From Prevotella sp. (GTDB lineage Bacteria; Bacteroidota; Bacteroidia; Bacteroidales; Bacteroidaceae): 33,662 nucleotides of DNA. Made by a program: the position numbers and the translations under genes. Location: contig JAFRZC010000050.1 of NCBI GenBank assembly GCA_017442765.1, positions 1 through 33,662 on the forward strand, given 5' to 3'. Below the pieces are notes generated by a model. It was given only the letters and a program-made list of their open reading frames with translations, did no database searches and was not told the DNA's origin. This document shows, one piece after another, positions 16,727-25,667 of the stretch. Positions within the stretch are counted from its first letter, which is position 1; the number at the start of each line of letters is the position of its first letter.

Positions 16727-17668
16727 ATGAAGAAAGACTTTATCACCATTTCCGACCTTTCGCGCGAGCACATCCATGGCCTCATCGAGATGGCGGGCGA
16801 GTTTGAACGCCATCCCAACCGCGAGCTGCTGAAAGGCCGGGTGGTAGCTACATTGTTTTTTGAGCCCTCCACACGCACACGTTTGAGTTTCGAGACAGCA
16901 GCCAACAGGCTCGGGGCCCGCGTCATCGGATTTGCCGACCCGAAGGTGACGAGCGGCACAAAGGGCGAGACACTGAAAGACACGATACTAATGGTGTCGA
17001 ACTACGCCGATGTCATTGCCATGCGCCACTATATAGAAGGCGCGGCGCAATATGCCTCAGAGGTGGCACCCATACCCGTCATCAATGCCGGCGACGGCTC
17101 GCACGAGCATCCTTCACAGTGCCTGCTCGACCTCTACAGCATTTACAAGACGCAGGGCACGCTCGACAATCTGAACATCTGTCTGGTGGGCGACTTGAAA
17201 TACGGACGCACCGTGCACTCGCTCATCACGGCCATGCGCCATTTCAACCCCACGTTTCACTTTGTGGCACCCAAGGAACTGGCCATGCCCAATGAATATA
17301 AACTTTACTGCCGCGGGCGCGGCATAAAATATCAGGAGCATACCGCTTTCAACGAAAAAGTCATCGCCGATGCCGACATCATCTACATGACACGCGTACA
17401 GAAAGAGCGGTTCTCCGACCTGATGGAATATGAGCGTGTGAAAAACGTCTATGTGCTGCGCAACGACATGCTCAAAAACGTAAAGGAGAACATGCGCATT
17501 CTGCATCCCCTGCCCCGCGTGTCTGAAATAGCATACGACGTGGACGACAACCCGCACGCCTACTACATCCAGCAGGCACAGAACGGGCTCTATGCCCGCG
17601 AGGCCATTTTCTGCCACGTGCTGGGTATCGACATCAACGAAATCAAAAACGACAAAACCATCATATGA
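16727..17668 (+). CDS. pyrB: Aspartate carbamoyltransferase catalytic chain
   Basis: It condenses carbamoyl phosphate and aspartate to carbamoyl aspartate, the committed step of pyrimidine synthesis. The 313-aa product carries the carbamoyl-phosphate loop FEPSTRTR (45-52), the HPSQCLLDL motif and HPLPR (260-264). The ATG at 16727 is chosen because it gives the usual family N-terminus ([15 protein letters not shown]); a more upstream ATG would add a repeat-derived extension that precedes the promoter. The gene overlaps pyrI by four bases, consistent with assembly of the two chains into an E. coli-type dodecamer. The mRNA may be leaderless. Confidence 0.95.
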   Translation: MKKDFITISDLSREHIHGLIEMAGEFERHPNRELLKGRVVATLFFEPSTRTRLSFETAANRLGARVIGFADPKVTSGTKGETLKDTILMVSNYADVIAMRHYIEGAAQYASEVAPIPVINAGDGSHEHPSQCLLDLYSIYKTQGTLDNLNICLVGDLKYGRTVHSLITAMRHFNPTFHFVAPKELAMPNEYKLYCRGRGIKYQEHTAFNEKVIADADIIYMTRVQKERFSDLMEYERVKNVYVLRNDMLKNVKENMRILHPLPRVSEIAYDVDDNPHAYYIQQAQNGLYAREAIFCHVLGIDINEIKNDKTII

Positions 17669-18129
17669 ACAAGAAAGAACGACTTGTCGCCGCCATAGAG
17701 AACGGCACTGTGATTGATCACATTCCCGCCGGGAAAACACATCAAGTGGCCTCGTTGCTCGGGCTTTTCGATACCAGCAATCAGGTAACCATCGGCATCA
17801 ATTTTGAGTCAAACAAGGTCGGGAAGAAAGGCATCATCAAGGTGTCGAATCGCTTTTTCACCGACGACGAGATCTCACGCTTGTCAGTCGTCGCCCCAAA
17901 TATCATTCTCAACATTATCCGCGATTACGACGTAACGGAGAAGAAGACCGTTGTCACCCCCGACGAGCTCGTAGGTATCGTAAGATGCAACAATCCCGTC
18001 TGCATCACCAACAACGAGCCGATGCCCACCGTCTTTCACATCATCGACAAGGAGCATGGTACACTAAAATGTCATTATTGCGACAAGGAGCAAGACATCA
18101 ATAAAGTAGAAGTAATCAACAAACAATAA
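17665..18129 (+). CDS. pyrI: Aspartate carbamoyltransferase regulatory chain
   Basis: The 154-aa product is the regulatory subunit that binds nucleotide effectors and holds catalytic trimers together. The N-terminal allosteric domain includes the [12 protein letters not shown] segment. The C-terminal zinc domain has four cysteines, C108 and C113 (CNNPVC) and C136 and C139 (CHYC), spaced as in the E. coli protein. Its ATG overlaps the pyrB stop (ATGA), so translation is coupled. glyA follows after five bases. Confidence 0.95.
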   Translation: MNKKERLVAAIENGTVIDHIPAGKTHQVASLLGLFDTSNQVTIGINFESNKVGKKGIIKVSNRFFTDDEISRLSVVAPNIILNIIRDYDVTEKKTVVTPDELVGIVRCNNPVCITNNEPMPTVFHIIDKEHGTLKCHYCDKEQDINKVEVINKQ

Positions 18130-18134
18130 TAATA

Positions 18135-19415
18135 ATGAAAAAAGACAATACCATTTTTGAGTTGATTGAGCAAGAGCATCAGCGACAGCTTCGCGGCATC
18201 GAGCTGATTGCCAGTGAAAACTTTGTAAGTGACCAGGTGATGCAAGCCATGGGCTCGTATCTAACCAACAAATACGCTGAAGGCTACCCAGGCAAGCGCT
18301 ACTACGGCGGCTGCCAAGTGGTCGATAAGGTAGAGCAATTGGCTATCGACCGCGTTTGCAAGCTGTTCGGTGCCGAGTATGCCAACGTGCAGCCCCACTC
18401 CGGTGCGCAAGCAAACGCCGCCGTACTACTCACCTGTCTGAAACCCGGCGATACTTTCATGGGACTCAACCTCGCCCACGGCGGACACCTCTCACACGGC
18501 TCTGCCGTCAACACCAGCGGAATTCTCTATCGTCCTGTAGGCTATAACCTCAACCAGGATACAGGCCGCGTTGATTACGACGAGATGGAACGGCTCGCCC
18601 TTGAGCACCGCCCAAAGCTTATCATCGGCGGAGGGTCGGCCTACAGCCGTGAATGGGACTACCAACGAATGCGCGAGATAGCCGATAAAGTTGGCGCGCT
18701 TCTGATGGTTGACATGGCACATCCAGCCGGACTTATCGCTGCAGGACTTCTGGAAAATCCCGTAAAATGGGCACACATTGTCACCTCGACCACGCACAAG
18801 ACCCTGCGTGGACCACGCGGTGGCATCATCCTCATGGGCAAAGACTTCGAAAATCCCTGGGGGCTCACCACACCAAAGGGACAGGTGAAGATGATGTCGC
18901 AACTGCTCAACTCTGCCGTCTTCCCCGGGCAACAGGGCGGACCGCTCGAACACGTCATCGCCGCAAAGGCTGTTGCCTTCGAGGAAGCACTGCAGCCTGA
19001 GTTCCGCGAGTGGGCCGTACAGGTACAGAAGAACGCGAAAGTGCTGGCCGACGAACTCACCAAACGCGGATTTGCCATTGTCAGCGGCGGAACCGACAAC
19101 CACTCCATGCTCGTTGACCTGCGACCGAAATATCCCGAGCTCACTGGTAAAGTGGCTGAAAACGCGCTCGTGGCTGCCGACATCACGGTAAACAAAAACA
19201 TGGTGCCCTTTGACACACGCTCCGCATTCCAGACCTCGGGCATCCGCCTCGGTACACCCGCTATCACCACGCGCGGAGCCAAGGAAGATCTTATGGTGGA
19301 GATTGCTGCACTTATCGAGGAAGTACTCAACTCGCCAGAGGATGAGAACGTCATCGCCAACGTGCGTCGGCGCGTGAACGAGCGCATGAAGAATTACCCG
19401 CTCTTCGCCTATTAG
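18135..19415 (+). CDS. glyA: Serine hydroxymethyltransferase
   Basis: This PLP enzyme interconverts serine and glycine with tetrahydrofolate, supplying one-carbon units for purine and thymidylate synthesis. The 426-aa length is typical. Visible motifs are the N-terminal [10 protein letters not shown], the YPGKRYYGG segment, the PLP-binding VDMAHPAG, the Schiff-base lysine K222 in [14 protein letters not shown], and the C-terminal [13 protein letters not shown]. It lies five bases after pyrI and is probably the third gene of a pyrB-pyrI-glyA operon, linking pyrimidine and one-carbon supply. Confidence 0.96.
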   Translation: MKKDNTIFELIEQEHQRQLRGIELIASENFVSDQVMQAMGSYLTNKYAEGYPGKRYYGGCQVVDKVEQLAIDRVCKLFGAEYANVQPHSGAQANAAVLLTCLKPGDTFMGLNLAHGGHLSHGSAVNTSGILYRPVGYNLNQDTGRVDYDEMERLALEHRPKLIIGGGSAYSREWDYQRMREIADKVGALLMVDMAHPAGLIAAGLLENPVKWAHIVTSTTHKTLRGPRGGIILMGKDFENPWGLTTPKGQVKMMSQLLNSAVFPGQQGGPLEHVIAAKAVAFEEALQPEFREWAVQVQKNAKVLADELTKRGFAIVSGGTDNHSMLVDLRPKYPELTGKVAENALVAADITVNKNMVPFDTRSAFQTSGIRLGTPAITTRGAKEDLMVEIAALIEEVLNSPEDENVIANVRRRVNERMKNYPLFAY

Positions 19416-19508
19416 CAGAATCAAGTCTCCCAACTTGTTCACAAATTGCAAATCGAGCAAATTCCTTTTAACTCTCCCTAAGGGGGAGCTGGAGGGGGCG
19501 AATATGAA

Positions 19509-19676
19509 ATGGTAATACAATATATCATAACAGGTATCGTTATCGGAGCAGCCCTCTGCTATGCGATTCTCCGTGCATGTAAAGCCATACGAGACCCTAA
19601 ACGGAAATACCAAGATTGTCCTGGCTGCCCATTATCACAAGAATGCCGGCAATCAGAGATTGACAAACAAGAATAA
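19509..19676 (+). CDS. Small cysteine-rich membrane protein of the FeoB-associated type, 55 aa
   Basis: An open frame from the ATG at 19509 encodes 55 aa: a single membrane span (MVIQYIITGIVIGAALCYAI), a basic segment (RDPKRKYQ), then DCPGCPLSQEC. The span followed by a C-x2-C-x5-C cluster is the layout of FeoB-associated Cys-rich membrane proteins, small partners often found by ferrous-iron transport genes. No feoA or feoB is in this window, so the iron link is by family resemblance only. It starts 93 bp after glyA. Its TAA stop lies inside the left arm of the following terminator stem. Confidence 0.7.
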   Translation: MVIQYIITGIVIGAALCYAILRACKAIRDPKRKYQDCPGCPLSQECRQSEIDKQE

Positions 19677-19729
19677 AGAGCGATGGGGGCACCTCAAAAT
19701 GAAGTGCCCCCATCGCTCTTTATTTTTTT
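19672..19729. terminator. Strong bidirectional terminator between convergent genes
   Basis: AATAAAGAGCGATGGGGGCA plus one more base (19672-19692) pairs perfectly over 21 bp with 19704-19724. The plus strand continues with TTTTTTA, ending the glyA-side transcript. The A-rich left flank can serve yebC in the other direction. It overlaps the stop codon of the 55-aa gene and abuts the yebC stop. Confidence 0.9.
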
Positions 19730-20453
19730 ATTCTGGTTTCATATTTGTATATACAGTCTGTACATCATCGAAGTCTTCCAGTTTCTCGACCATCTTGTCG
19801 ATGGTCTCCCGTTGCTCGGCGGTGACTTCCTTCAGGTCGTTGGGAATACGAGTGAATTCTGCCCCCGTCACCTCAAAACCTTCAGCCTCAAGATGTTTCT
19901 GTATCTCTCCAAAGCTGGTCGGAGCACCGTAGATGGTGATTTCACCGGTCTCCTCGTCCTCATCGAATTCATCTTCTACACCGTAGTCTATAAGGTCGAG
20001 AATAAGTTCATCCATGTCAATCCCATCTTTCTTCTTAAAGGTGAAGACGGCTTTATGATCAAAAAGGAATGAGAGCGAACCCTGTGTTCCGAGGTTGCCG
20101 TTGAACTTGTTGAATACCGAGCGCACATCGCCCACAGTTCTCGTAGTGTTGTCGGTCAATGTCTCCACGAAGATGGCAATGCCATGAGGTCCGTAGCCTT
20201 CGTAAGTCACTTCCTTGTAGTCGCTCTGATCTTTGCCCATTGCGTTCTTTATGGCACGCTCAATGTTGTCTTTCGGCATGTTCTCACGCTTGGCGTTGGC
20301 AATGATGGCACGCAGAGCTGGATTCATGTCGGGTTCCGGTCCGCCTGCCTTCACGGCGATTGCAATTTGCTTACCGATTTTCGTAAAAGTCTTGGCCATG
20401 TGGCCCCATCGCTTCAGCTTTGCTGCCTTGCGATATTCAAATGCTCTTCCCAT
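19728..20453 (-). CDS. yebC: YebC/TACO1 family protein
   Basis: The 241-aa product matches the YebC/PmpR/TACO1 family throughout: N-terminal GRAFEYRKAAKLKRW and AKTFTKIGKQI, then NPALRAIIANAKRENMPKDNIERAI, and YEGYGPHGIAIFVETLTDNTTRTVGDVRSVF. Members are annotated as transcription regulators, and more recent work ties the family to relieving ribosome stalling, for example at proline-rich stretches. It follows pheT on the same strand after 62 bp with no -7 element visible, so co-transcription with pheT is likely. It ends at the shared terminator. Confidence 0.93.
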   Translation of the reverse strand: MGRAFEYRKAAKLKRWGHMAKTFTKIGKQIAIAVKAGGPEPDMNPALRAIIANAKRENMPKDNIERAIKNAMGKDQSDYKEVTYEGYGPHGIAIFVETLTDNTTRTVGDVRSVFNKFNGNLGTQGSLSFLFDHKAVFTFKKKDGIDMDELILDLIDYGVEDEFDEDEETGEITIYGAPTSFGEIQKHLEAEGFEVTGAEFTRIPNDLKEVTAEQRETIDKMVEKLEDFDDVQTVYTNMKPE

Positions 20454-20515
20454 ATTTATTCACAATTTTATGATTTACAACTTACCATTTATTTGCTCTC
20501 TTTGCTATCTGACAA

Positions 20516-22981
20516 TTATCTCAGTTCGGCACCAAGTTGTTTCCTCAACTGAGTGATGAGCTTGTTCATGATAGCTTCTATCTGTCCCTCACTCATGGTC
20601 TTCTGCTCGTCTTGGAGGATGAAGTTCACGGCATAGCTTTTCTTGCCGGCGGGTAGGTTCTTGCCTTCATAGACATCGAAGAGCTCCACACGCTTGAGCA
20701 GTTTCCTCTCTGTCTGACGGGCAATCTGCTCAATCTGTGCAAACTCTATACCCGTATCAATCAACAGAGCCAGGTCGCGGCTGACCGCAGGATATCTCGG
20801 AATGTCAGCATATTGCACATCGGCTTTCTTAATCATCTTCATTAAAGCCGTCCAGTTGAAGTCGGCAAAATAGATTTCTGCACCAAGGTCTGCCTTCTTG
20901 AGTTGAGCCTTGCTCACCATGCCCAGCTCGCAGACGAGCTTTCCGCCACGGTTTCTCAGGGCAAGCCCCTGTGAGAAAATGCTGTTATCGCTCTTTTCCG
21001 TTACCAGCATACCACCGGATATACCCAGCCGAAGCATCACATTTTGCACGTATGCTTTCAGTTCATAGAACGAGGACTGCTCGTTAGGATGTGCCCAAGA
21101 GCCTTCCACACGCTTTCCTGTCAGCCACAGACCAAGATGCATTTCTTCGCGATAGGCACGCATAGGCTGGGCGGCATCCCTTCGTTCGGGTGAGTAGTGA
21201 TAGCAATTGCCGAACTCGAAGAAACGTAAGTTGGCATTCTTACGATTCACATTGCGGACAATGCTTTCCAAACCACCAAAAAGCAATGTCTGACGCATCA
21301 CGCCAAGGTCGGCGGAGAGCGGGTTCATCACCTTCACAGTTGTTTCCGGGGAATATCTGTTCAGCGTGTCATCGTAATAGGACAATTTGCTCAACGAGTT
21401 GTTCATGATTTCAAGGAAGCCCTGACCGACCAGCTGCTCACTCACGATATTCTGCAAGTGAGAGGCGCGGTCAACCTCGCTCGGAATGGTGAGCGATGAT
21501 TTTAACTGTGCAGGTATCTCCACATTATTGTATCCATAGATACGGAGAATGTCCTCAACCACATCGCACGGACGCTGTACGTCAACCCGATAAGCGGGAA
21601 CAATGAGTTCCAGACCGTCGGCAGTCTCGGCTTCGATTTTCATATCAAGCGACCTCACGATGCTCTTTATTGTATTGACTCCTATCTCCTTACCAATCAG
21701 CGTGTTGACATAATCATATTTCAGCGACACTTTTGCGTCTGAAATGGGGTTAGGATACACGTCTTTTATCTCCATCGACACTTTTCCGCCAGCCAGTTCG
21801 CGGCAAAGAATGGCAGCCTGCTTCATGGCATAGATGGTGCCGTTGGGGTCGATGCCGCGCTCAAACCGGTAGCTCGAATCGGTAGATAAGCCATGGCGGC
21901 GTGCCGACTTGCGAATCCATGTCGGATGGAAATAAGCCGCCTCAAGCACCACGTTGCGAGTAGTCTCGTACGTTCCGCTACCTTTTCCACCAAAGATACC
22001 GGCTATACACATCGGTTCTTCAGCATTGCAGATGCTGAGGTCGTGAGGGCCAAGCACATGCTCCTCTCCATCGAGCGTGACAAACTTTGTGCCTTCGGGC
22101 TGGGTGCGGACGACAATCTTATGCCCCTTAACCATATCGGCATCGAAGCAGTGCATCGGCTGACCGTAGGCCATCATGATATAGTTGGTAATATCAACGA
22201 TATTGTTGATAGGCCGCAGGCCGATAGTCTGCAATTTATTTTTCAACCAGTCGGGGCTCTCCTTCACTTCGCAATCGGTGACACTCAGACAGACATATCG
22301 CCGACAGGCCTCGGTGTTTTCTATCTCCACCTCAATGGGCAAGTCATGGTTATCGACCTTGAATGCATCATTCGCAGAACGGTGCAGACTCGTCTCATAC
22401 CCGTTCTGCCGCAACCACGCATACAAGTCGCGTGCCACTCCCCAATGCGAGAGGGCATCGGAGCGGTTGGCGGTGATGTCAATTTCTATAAGCCAGTCGC
22501 TCTCCAGATGATAATACTCTGCGGCGGGCATACCAACCTCGGCATCGTCGGGCAATACGATAATACCCGCGTGCGAGGAGCCGATACCTATCTCATCCTC
22601 GGCACAAATCATACCACACGATTCAACGCCGCGCAGCTTCGACTTCTTAATATGGAATTCCTTGTCGCCATCATAGAGCACACACCCCAAATCGGCCACG
22701 ATAACTTTTTGTCCGGCTGCGACATTAGGAGCGCCGCAGACTATCTGCGACGGCTCACCGTGTCCCAAGTCAACGGTTGTCACATGCAGATGGTCGCTGT
22801 CGGGATGAGCCTCACAGGTGAGCACCTGACCCACATAAAGCCCCTTCAATCCGCCACGTATGCTTTGTACTTCTTCAAGACTGCCCACCTCAAGGCCGCA
22901 CGAGGTCAATGCCTCGGCCACTTGCTGGGGAGTAAGGTCGAAATCGACATATTCTTTCAACCATTTATAGGAAATATTCAT
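20516..22981 (-). CDS. pheT: Phenylalanyl-tRNA synthetase beta subunit
   Basis: The beta chain of the alpha2-beta2 enzyme that charges tRNA-Phe. The 821-aa product begins MNISYKWLKEYVDFDLTP. A tRNA-binding (EMAP-like) domain follows around 42-150 (GLYVGQVLTCEAHPDSDHLHV), then the B3/B4 editing domain, the B5 domain and a C-terminal FDX-ACB anticodon-binding domain (RYPAVSRDLALLID). The ATG at 22981 is chosen because it starts the family N-terminus and lies downstream of the promoter; a longer frame to 23095 reads through promoter sequence. pheS is not adjacent, as is usual in this group. Confidence 0.96.
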   Translation of the reverse strand: MNISYKWLKEYVDFDLTPQQVAEALTSCGLEVGSLEEVQSIRGGLKGLYVGQVLTCEAHPDSDHLHVTTVDLGHGEPSQIVCGAPNVAAGQKVIVADLGCVLYDGDKEFHIKKSKLRGVESCGMICAEDEIGIGSSHAGIIVLPDDAEVGMPAAEYYHLESDWLIEIDITANRSDALSHWGVARDLYAWLRQNGYETSLHRSANDAFKVDNHDLPIEVEIENTEACRRYVCLSVTDCEVKESPDWLKNKLQTIGLRPINNIVDITNYIMMAYGQPMHCFDADMVKGHKIVVRTQPEGTKFVTLDGEEHVLGPHDLSICNAEEPMCIAGIFGGKGSGTYETTRNVVLEAAYFHPTWIRKSARRHGLSTDSSYRFERGIDPNGTIYAMKQAAILCRELAGGKVSMEIKDVYPNPISDAKVSLKYDYVNTLIGKEIGVNTIKSIVRSLDMKIEAETADGLELIVPAYRVDVQRPCDVVEDILRIYGYNNVEIPAQLKSSLTIPSEVDRASHLQNIVSEQLVGQGFLEIMNNSLSKLSYYDDTLNRYSPETTVKVMNPLSADLGVMRQTLLFGGLESIVRNVNRKNANLRFFEFGNCYHYSPERRDAAQPMRAYREEMHLGLWLTGKRVEGSWAHPNEQSSFYELKAYVQNVMLRLGISGGMLVTEKSDNSIFSQGLALRNRGGKLVCELGMVSKAQLKKADLGAEIYFADFNWTALMKMIKKADVQYADIPRYPAVSRDLALLIDTGIEFAQIEQIARQTERKLLKRVELFDVYEGKNLPAGKKSYAVNFILQDEQKTMSEGQIEAIMNKLITQLRKQLGAELR

Positions 22982-23014
22982 TACTGAAAAATTAAATTTA
23001 ATCCAAAATCCGTG

Positions 23015-23045
23015 CAAAATTACAACTTTTTGGCAACTTATACAA
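23015..23045 (-). promoter_or_regulatory. Promoter of pheT (and yebC)
   Basis: On the minus strand TTG (23043-23045), a 20-bp gap and TAATTTTG (23015-23022). The start would be near 23009, about 28 nt before the pheT ATG. Confidence 0.7.
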
Positions 23046-23065
23046 GGTATTTCAAAAATAATTAT

Positions 23066-23073
23066 TAAATTTG
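23066..23073 (+). promoter_or_regulatory. Likely -7 element of the metallopeptidase gene
   Basis: TAAATTTG at 23066-23073 fits TAnnTTTG and lies 43 bp before the ATG at 23117. No clear -33 TTTG is found at 19-21 bp upstream. Confidence 0.5.
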
Positions 23074-23116
23074 TCGCCGAGAAAAGAAAACCCAAATCAA
23101 ATAAACAATAACTATT

Positions 23117-23992
23117 ATGAGATTAAACGGACGCAGAGAGAGCAGCAACGTAGAGGATCGTCGCGGTATGTCGGCCGGTGCGAAAGCCGGTATCGGCGGG
23201 CTCGGAGGCATCATCATGATTGCGCTCATCACCCTTCTTTCAGGAGGAAACATTGGAGACGTAGTAACCAACGTGGTACAAAACGGCGGACTCGGCACCG
23301 TTCAGGAAGAGCAGGCCGAGGGACAGCGCGAGTTCACACAAGAAGAGGAAGAACTGGCCAAGTTCTCCCGCCAGGTGCTCGCGGCCACCGAAGACGTGTG
23401 GTCGGAAGTGTTCCAGCAGATGGGACGGCAATACACGCCCCCCACCCTCGTACTCTTCACTAACCGCGTCAACTCCGCCTGTGGGCAGGCATCAGCGGCA
23501 GTAGGACCCTTCTACTGCTCAGGCGACCAGAAACTCTACATCGACCTCAGTTTTTTCACCACCATGAAGCAACAGCTCGGTGCCGACGGCGACTTCTCCT
23601 ATGCTTATGTCATCGCCCATGAGGTGGGGCATCATGTGGAAAACCTGCTCGGCTCACTCGGCAAGGCGCATCAGCAGATGAACCAGACCGACAAGGTGAC
23701 AGCCAACAAGATCAGCGTGCGGCTGGAACTGCTTGCCGACTACTATGCCGGTGTATGGGCACACTACGACAATCAGAAGTATTCGTCGCTCGAACCTGGC
23801 GACGTGGAGGAGGCCATCGACTGCGCACAGAAAATCGGCGACAACTATCTCCAGAAGAAAGCGCAAGGCTATGTGCAGCCCGAGTCGTTCACCCACGGCA
23901 CCTCCGCACAGCGCATGAAGTGGCTCAACCTCGGCATTCAGACCGGAAACATGAACACCACCACGTTCAACGTTCCCGAGAGCCAGCTGTAA
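23117..23992 (+). CDS. ypfJ: Neutral zinc metallopeptidase, YpfJ family
   Basis: The 291-aa product starts with a basic, Gly-rich cytoplasmic segment (MRLNGRRESSNVEDRRG) and one membrane anchor (GGLGGIIMIALITLL, about 27-41). The rest is a soluble domain outside the membrane. The zinc-protease motif HEVGH lies at 168-172, with a downstream LELLADYYAGVWAH segment likely holding the third ligand. Paired cysteines (SACGQ and FYCSGDQ) occur before the active site. Family members are putative metalloproteases with no well-established substrate. It is divergent from pheT and followed by its own terminator. Confidence 0.88.
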   Translation: MRLNGRRESSNVEDRRGMSAGAKAGIGGLGGIIMIALITLLSGGNIGDVVTNVVQNGGLGTVQEEQAEGQREFTQEEEELAKFSRQVLAATEDVWSEVFQQMGRQYTPPTLVLFTNRVNSACGQASAAVGPFYCSGDQKLYIDLSFFTTMKQQLGADGDFSYAYVIAHEVGHHVENLLGSLGKAHQQMNQTDKVTANKISVRLELLADYYAGVWAHYDNQKYSSLEPGDVEEAIDCAQKIGDNYLQKKAQGYVQPESFTHGTSAQRMKWLNLGIQTGNMNTTTFNVPESQL

Positions 23993-24015
23993 GCCTAACC
24001 CAAATGAGAAACATT

Positions 24016-24062
24016 AAGTGATAAGCGGGAAGTGCTGTCGCACCCCCGCTTATCACTTTTTT
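24016..24062 (+). terminator. Terminator after the metallopeptidase gene
   Basis: GTGATAAGCGGG (24018-24029) pairs perfectly with CCCGCTTATCAC (24045-24056) and is followed by T6. The AA/TT pairs at the base lengthen the stem. The convergent nitroreductase gene ends 25 bp to the right and may use it too. Confidence 0.9.
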
Positions 24063-24086
24063 ACCATCGACTACAAGAAAGCATCA

Positions 24087-24722
24087 TCATTTCACCCTGT
24101 GCCCAATGGGATGGTTGAGCATAAGCACCTGCTTCTCGCCAAGCTGCAACTCGTGGGCAAGGATGTCTTTCTCCATCGTGGCACGAGGCACCGTGGCCAG
24201 GTTCATAGCCGTGCAGATAAGGCAGATGTTCTCCGACACATAGCCGGCATCCATTGCGCCAAACTCGGCATGGTCGTGCACCTTGCTGATGTCGCTCACC
24301 AAAACAAGCGACACTGGGGCCACAGCAGCAAAGTCCTGTCGGCCGGCCACAGCCTTGCGCAAGTCTTTTGAGGAGACCTTCACGAGCTGGTGCTCCTGCG
24401 CATCGTAGCGCCATGCGCCGTCGGCACGGCAGACATAGACCGTAATGTCTTGTGCATTGATGGCCGAAGGGGCGGTGATACGCCCCTCTGCCGGACGATT
24501 CAGCCCGCAAGCAGCCCAAAGAATTTTCGATAACTCGCCGTCGGTCAGCGGCGTTGTGGCAAACTCACGCTCGGAACGGCGAAAAGTGAGCGCGTCAACC
24601 AACGTCATTGAGCCGTCGCTACTGCCGTTCCACTCGGGACGGGGCAGTTTTTGCGTTTCCTGAGCCACGGCTCCCCTCGACAGCAAAAGCAGGCCCGCTA
24701 AAAGTAGTATTGTCTTCATCAT
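24087..24722 (-). CDS. Exported nitroreductase-family protein (SagB/ThcOx-like)
   Basis: The 211-aa product has a clear signal peptide (MMKTILLLAGLLLLSRGAVA, cleavage before QETQ). The remainder resembles the nitroreductase fold: a substrate/FMN-binding start RRSEREFATTPLTDGELSKILWAACGLNR, a PSAINAQDITVYV segment, and a C-terminal GYVSENICLICTAMNLATVPRA helix followed by MLNHPIGH. These proteins bind FMN and reduce or oxidise small substrates with NAD(P)H. Export is unusual for the family, since FMN and NAD(P)H are not freely available in the periplasm. It is divergent from the DUF4332 gene. Confidence 0.8.
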   Translation of the reverse strand: MMKTILLLAGLLLLSRGAVAQETQKLPRPEWNGSSDGSMTLVDALTFRRSEREFATTPLTDGELSKILWAACGLNRPAEGRITAPSAINAQDITVYVCRADGAWRYDAQEHQLVKVSSKDLRKAVAGRQDFAAVAPVSLVLVSDISKVHDHAEFGAMDAGYVSENICLICTAMNLATVPRATMEKDILAHELQLGEKQVLMLNHPIGHRVK

Positions 24723-24748
24723 ATCACATTAATTTTATGTACTCGCCA

Positions 24749-24779
24749 CAAAGATACGACATTTTTTCAGATATCCCAA
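24749..24779 (-). promoter_or_regulatory. Promoter of the nitroreductase-like gene
   Basis: On the minus strand TTG (24777-24779), a 20-bp gap and TATCTTTG (24749-24756), 27 bp before the ATG at 24722. Confidence 0.7.
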
Positions 24780-24828
24780 CTTTTTCTTGTTTTTTACTCT
24801 CGCGGACGAAAAGAAATAGGCAAAAAAA

Positions 24829-24860
24829 TTTGTTATATTGTCGCAAAATTTATATTTTTG
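24829..24860 (+). promoter_or_regulatory. Promoter of the DUF4332 gene
   Basis: TTTG (24829-24832), a 20-bp gap and TATTTTTG (24853-24860) form a perfect promoter. The leader to the ATG at 24927 is about 60 nt. Confidence 0.75.
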
Positions 24861-24926
24861 CAGAAATTTTTATATAATGTGTAAATCCTATTCATTCATG
24901 TTTAACAAATAAAATCTTTTACAATT

Positions 24927-25334
24927 ATGGCTTACAAAATTATCGACGTCGAGGGTATCGGCGAAGTGTACAGCAAGAAACTTATTGAGGCTGGTATTGA
25001 AACCGTAGAAGCTTTGCTTGAGAAATGTGCCAAGCCAGCCGGACGGAAAGAGTTGGCCGAGACGACAGACATCTCGCCCAAACTGATTCTCACATGGGCC
25101 AACCATGCCGACCTGATGCGCATCAACGGAGTCGGTCCGCAATTTTCTGAGCTGCTCGAGGCTGCTGGAGTGGACACCGTAAAGGAGTTCCGCCACCGTG
25201 TGGCCGAAAACCTGCAGCCCAAACTCGAGGAAATCAACGAGCAGAAGCACCTTGTGGGCAGGGTTCCCGCGCTGAGCGAGGTTGAGCGGATGATAGAACA
25301 GGCCAAAGAACTACCGCCCGTTGTGGAGTATTGA
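24927..25334 (+). CDS. DUF4332 helix-hairpin-helix protein
   Basis: The 135-aa product shows two helix-hairpin-helix-like segments: IDVEGIGEVYSKKLIEAGIETVEALLEK (about 5-32) and MRINGVGPQFSELLEAAGVDTVKEF. This matches DUF4332, a family with folds similar to DNA-binding HhH repeats but no proven function. It is probably cytoplasmic, with no signal peptide. It has a strong promoter of its own and stands alone. The stop is followed by a long inverted repeat that can act as a terminator. Confidence 0.82.
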   Translation: MAYKIIDVEGIGEVYSKKLIEAGIETVEALLEKCAKPAGRKELAETTDISPKLILTWANHADLMRINGVGPQFSELLEAAGVDTVKEFRHRVAENLQPKLEEINEQKHLVGRVPALSEVERMIEQAKELPPVVEY

Positions 25335-25360
25335 GAAGACCATATCATTGAGCTTTAACA

Positions 25361-25450
25361 AAAAATTCCCCAGGGAAATTTCTGACGAAAGACCGTCTTT
25401 CAGCAAGAATTCCCTGGGGAATTTTTCGCGAAAGACGGCCTTCCACATGG
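25361..25450. repeat. Long inverted repeat and 22-bp-phased palindromic units after the DUF4332 gene
   Basis: AAAAATTCCCCAGGGAA (25361-25377) is the exact inverse of TTCCCTGGGGAATTTTT (25410-25426), a 17-bp stem. Between them is a second hairpin, GAAAGAC (25387-25393) with GTCTTTC (25395-25401). A further GAAAGACGGCC follows at 25430. Units are about 21-22 bp apart. The outer stem plus its T5 end could terminate the DUF4332 transcript. The inner unit resembles units of the array at 25668. Confidence 0.7.
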
Positions 25451-25667
25451 CAAGGATTTGTAAAGCCAACCGCAAAAAAGGGACAAATCAAGAGCTAAAG
25501 CCATGAAAAGTTATGGCACTCCCATGTGCGACTGCTAACAAATCTTAATTCCGAGGCCGAAATGTTAAAGCGAAATAACTGACAAATTGTTACCGTCTGC
25601 GTGGGAAAATTCCTTTTTTCCTCCGTTTCACGCCATCTTCCCCTCTCTTTCATCTCTCATCCCATGC
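25451..25667. other. Intergenic stretch with nothing recognisable
   Basis: No plausible gene, RNA or promoter is seen on either strand. It separates two groups of palindromic repeats. Confidence 0.4.

Noticed and set aside
18492..19613. Minus-strand open frame of 373 codons opposite glyA
   Set aside because: glyA has complete SHMT motifs; the antisense frame is rich in Cys/His/Val without domain structure.
21893..22987. Plus-strand open frame of 364 codons opposite pheT
   Set aside because: pheT is intact and matches its family over its full length; the opposite frame shows no recognisable domain.
24888..25250. Minus-strand frame opposite the DUF4332 gene
   Set aside because: The DUF4332 frame has a perfect promoter and family match; the antisense frame has neither.
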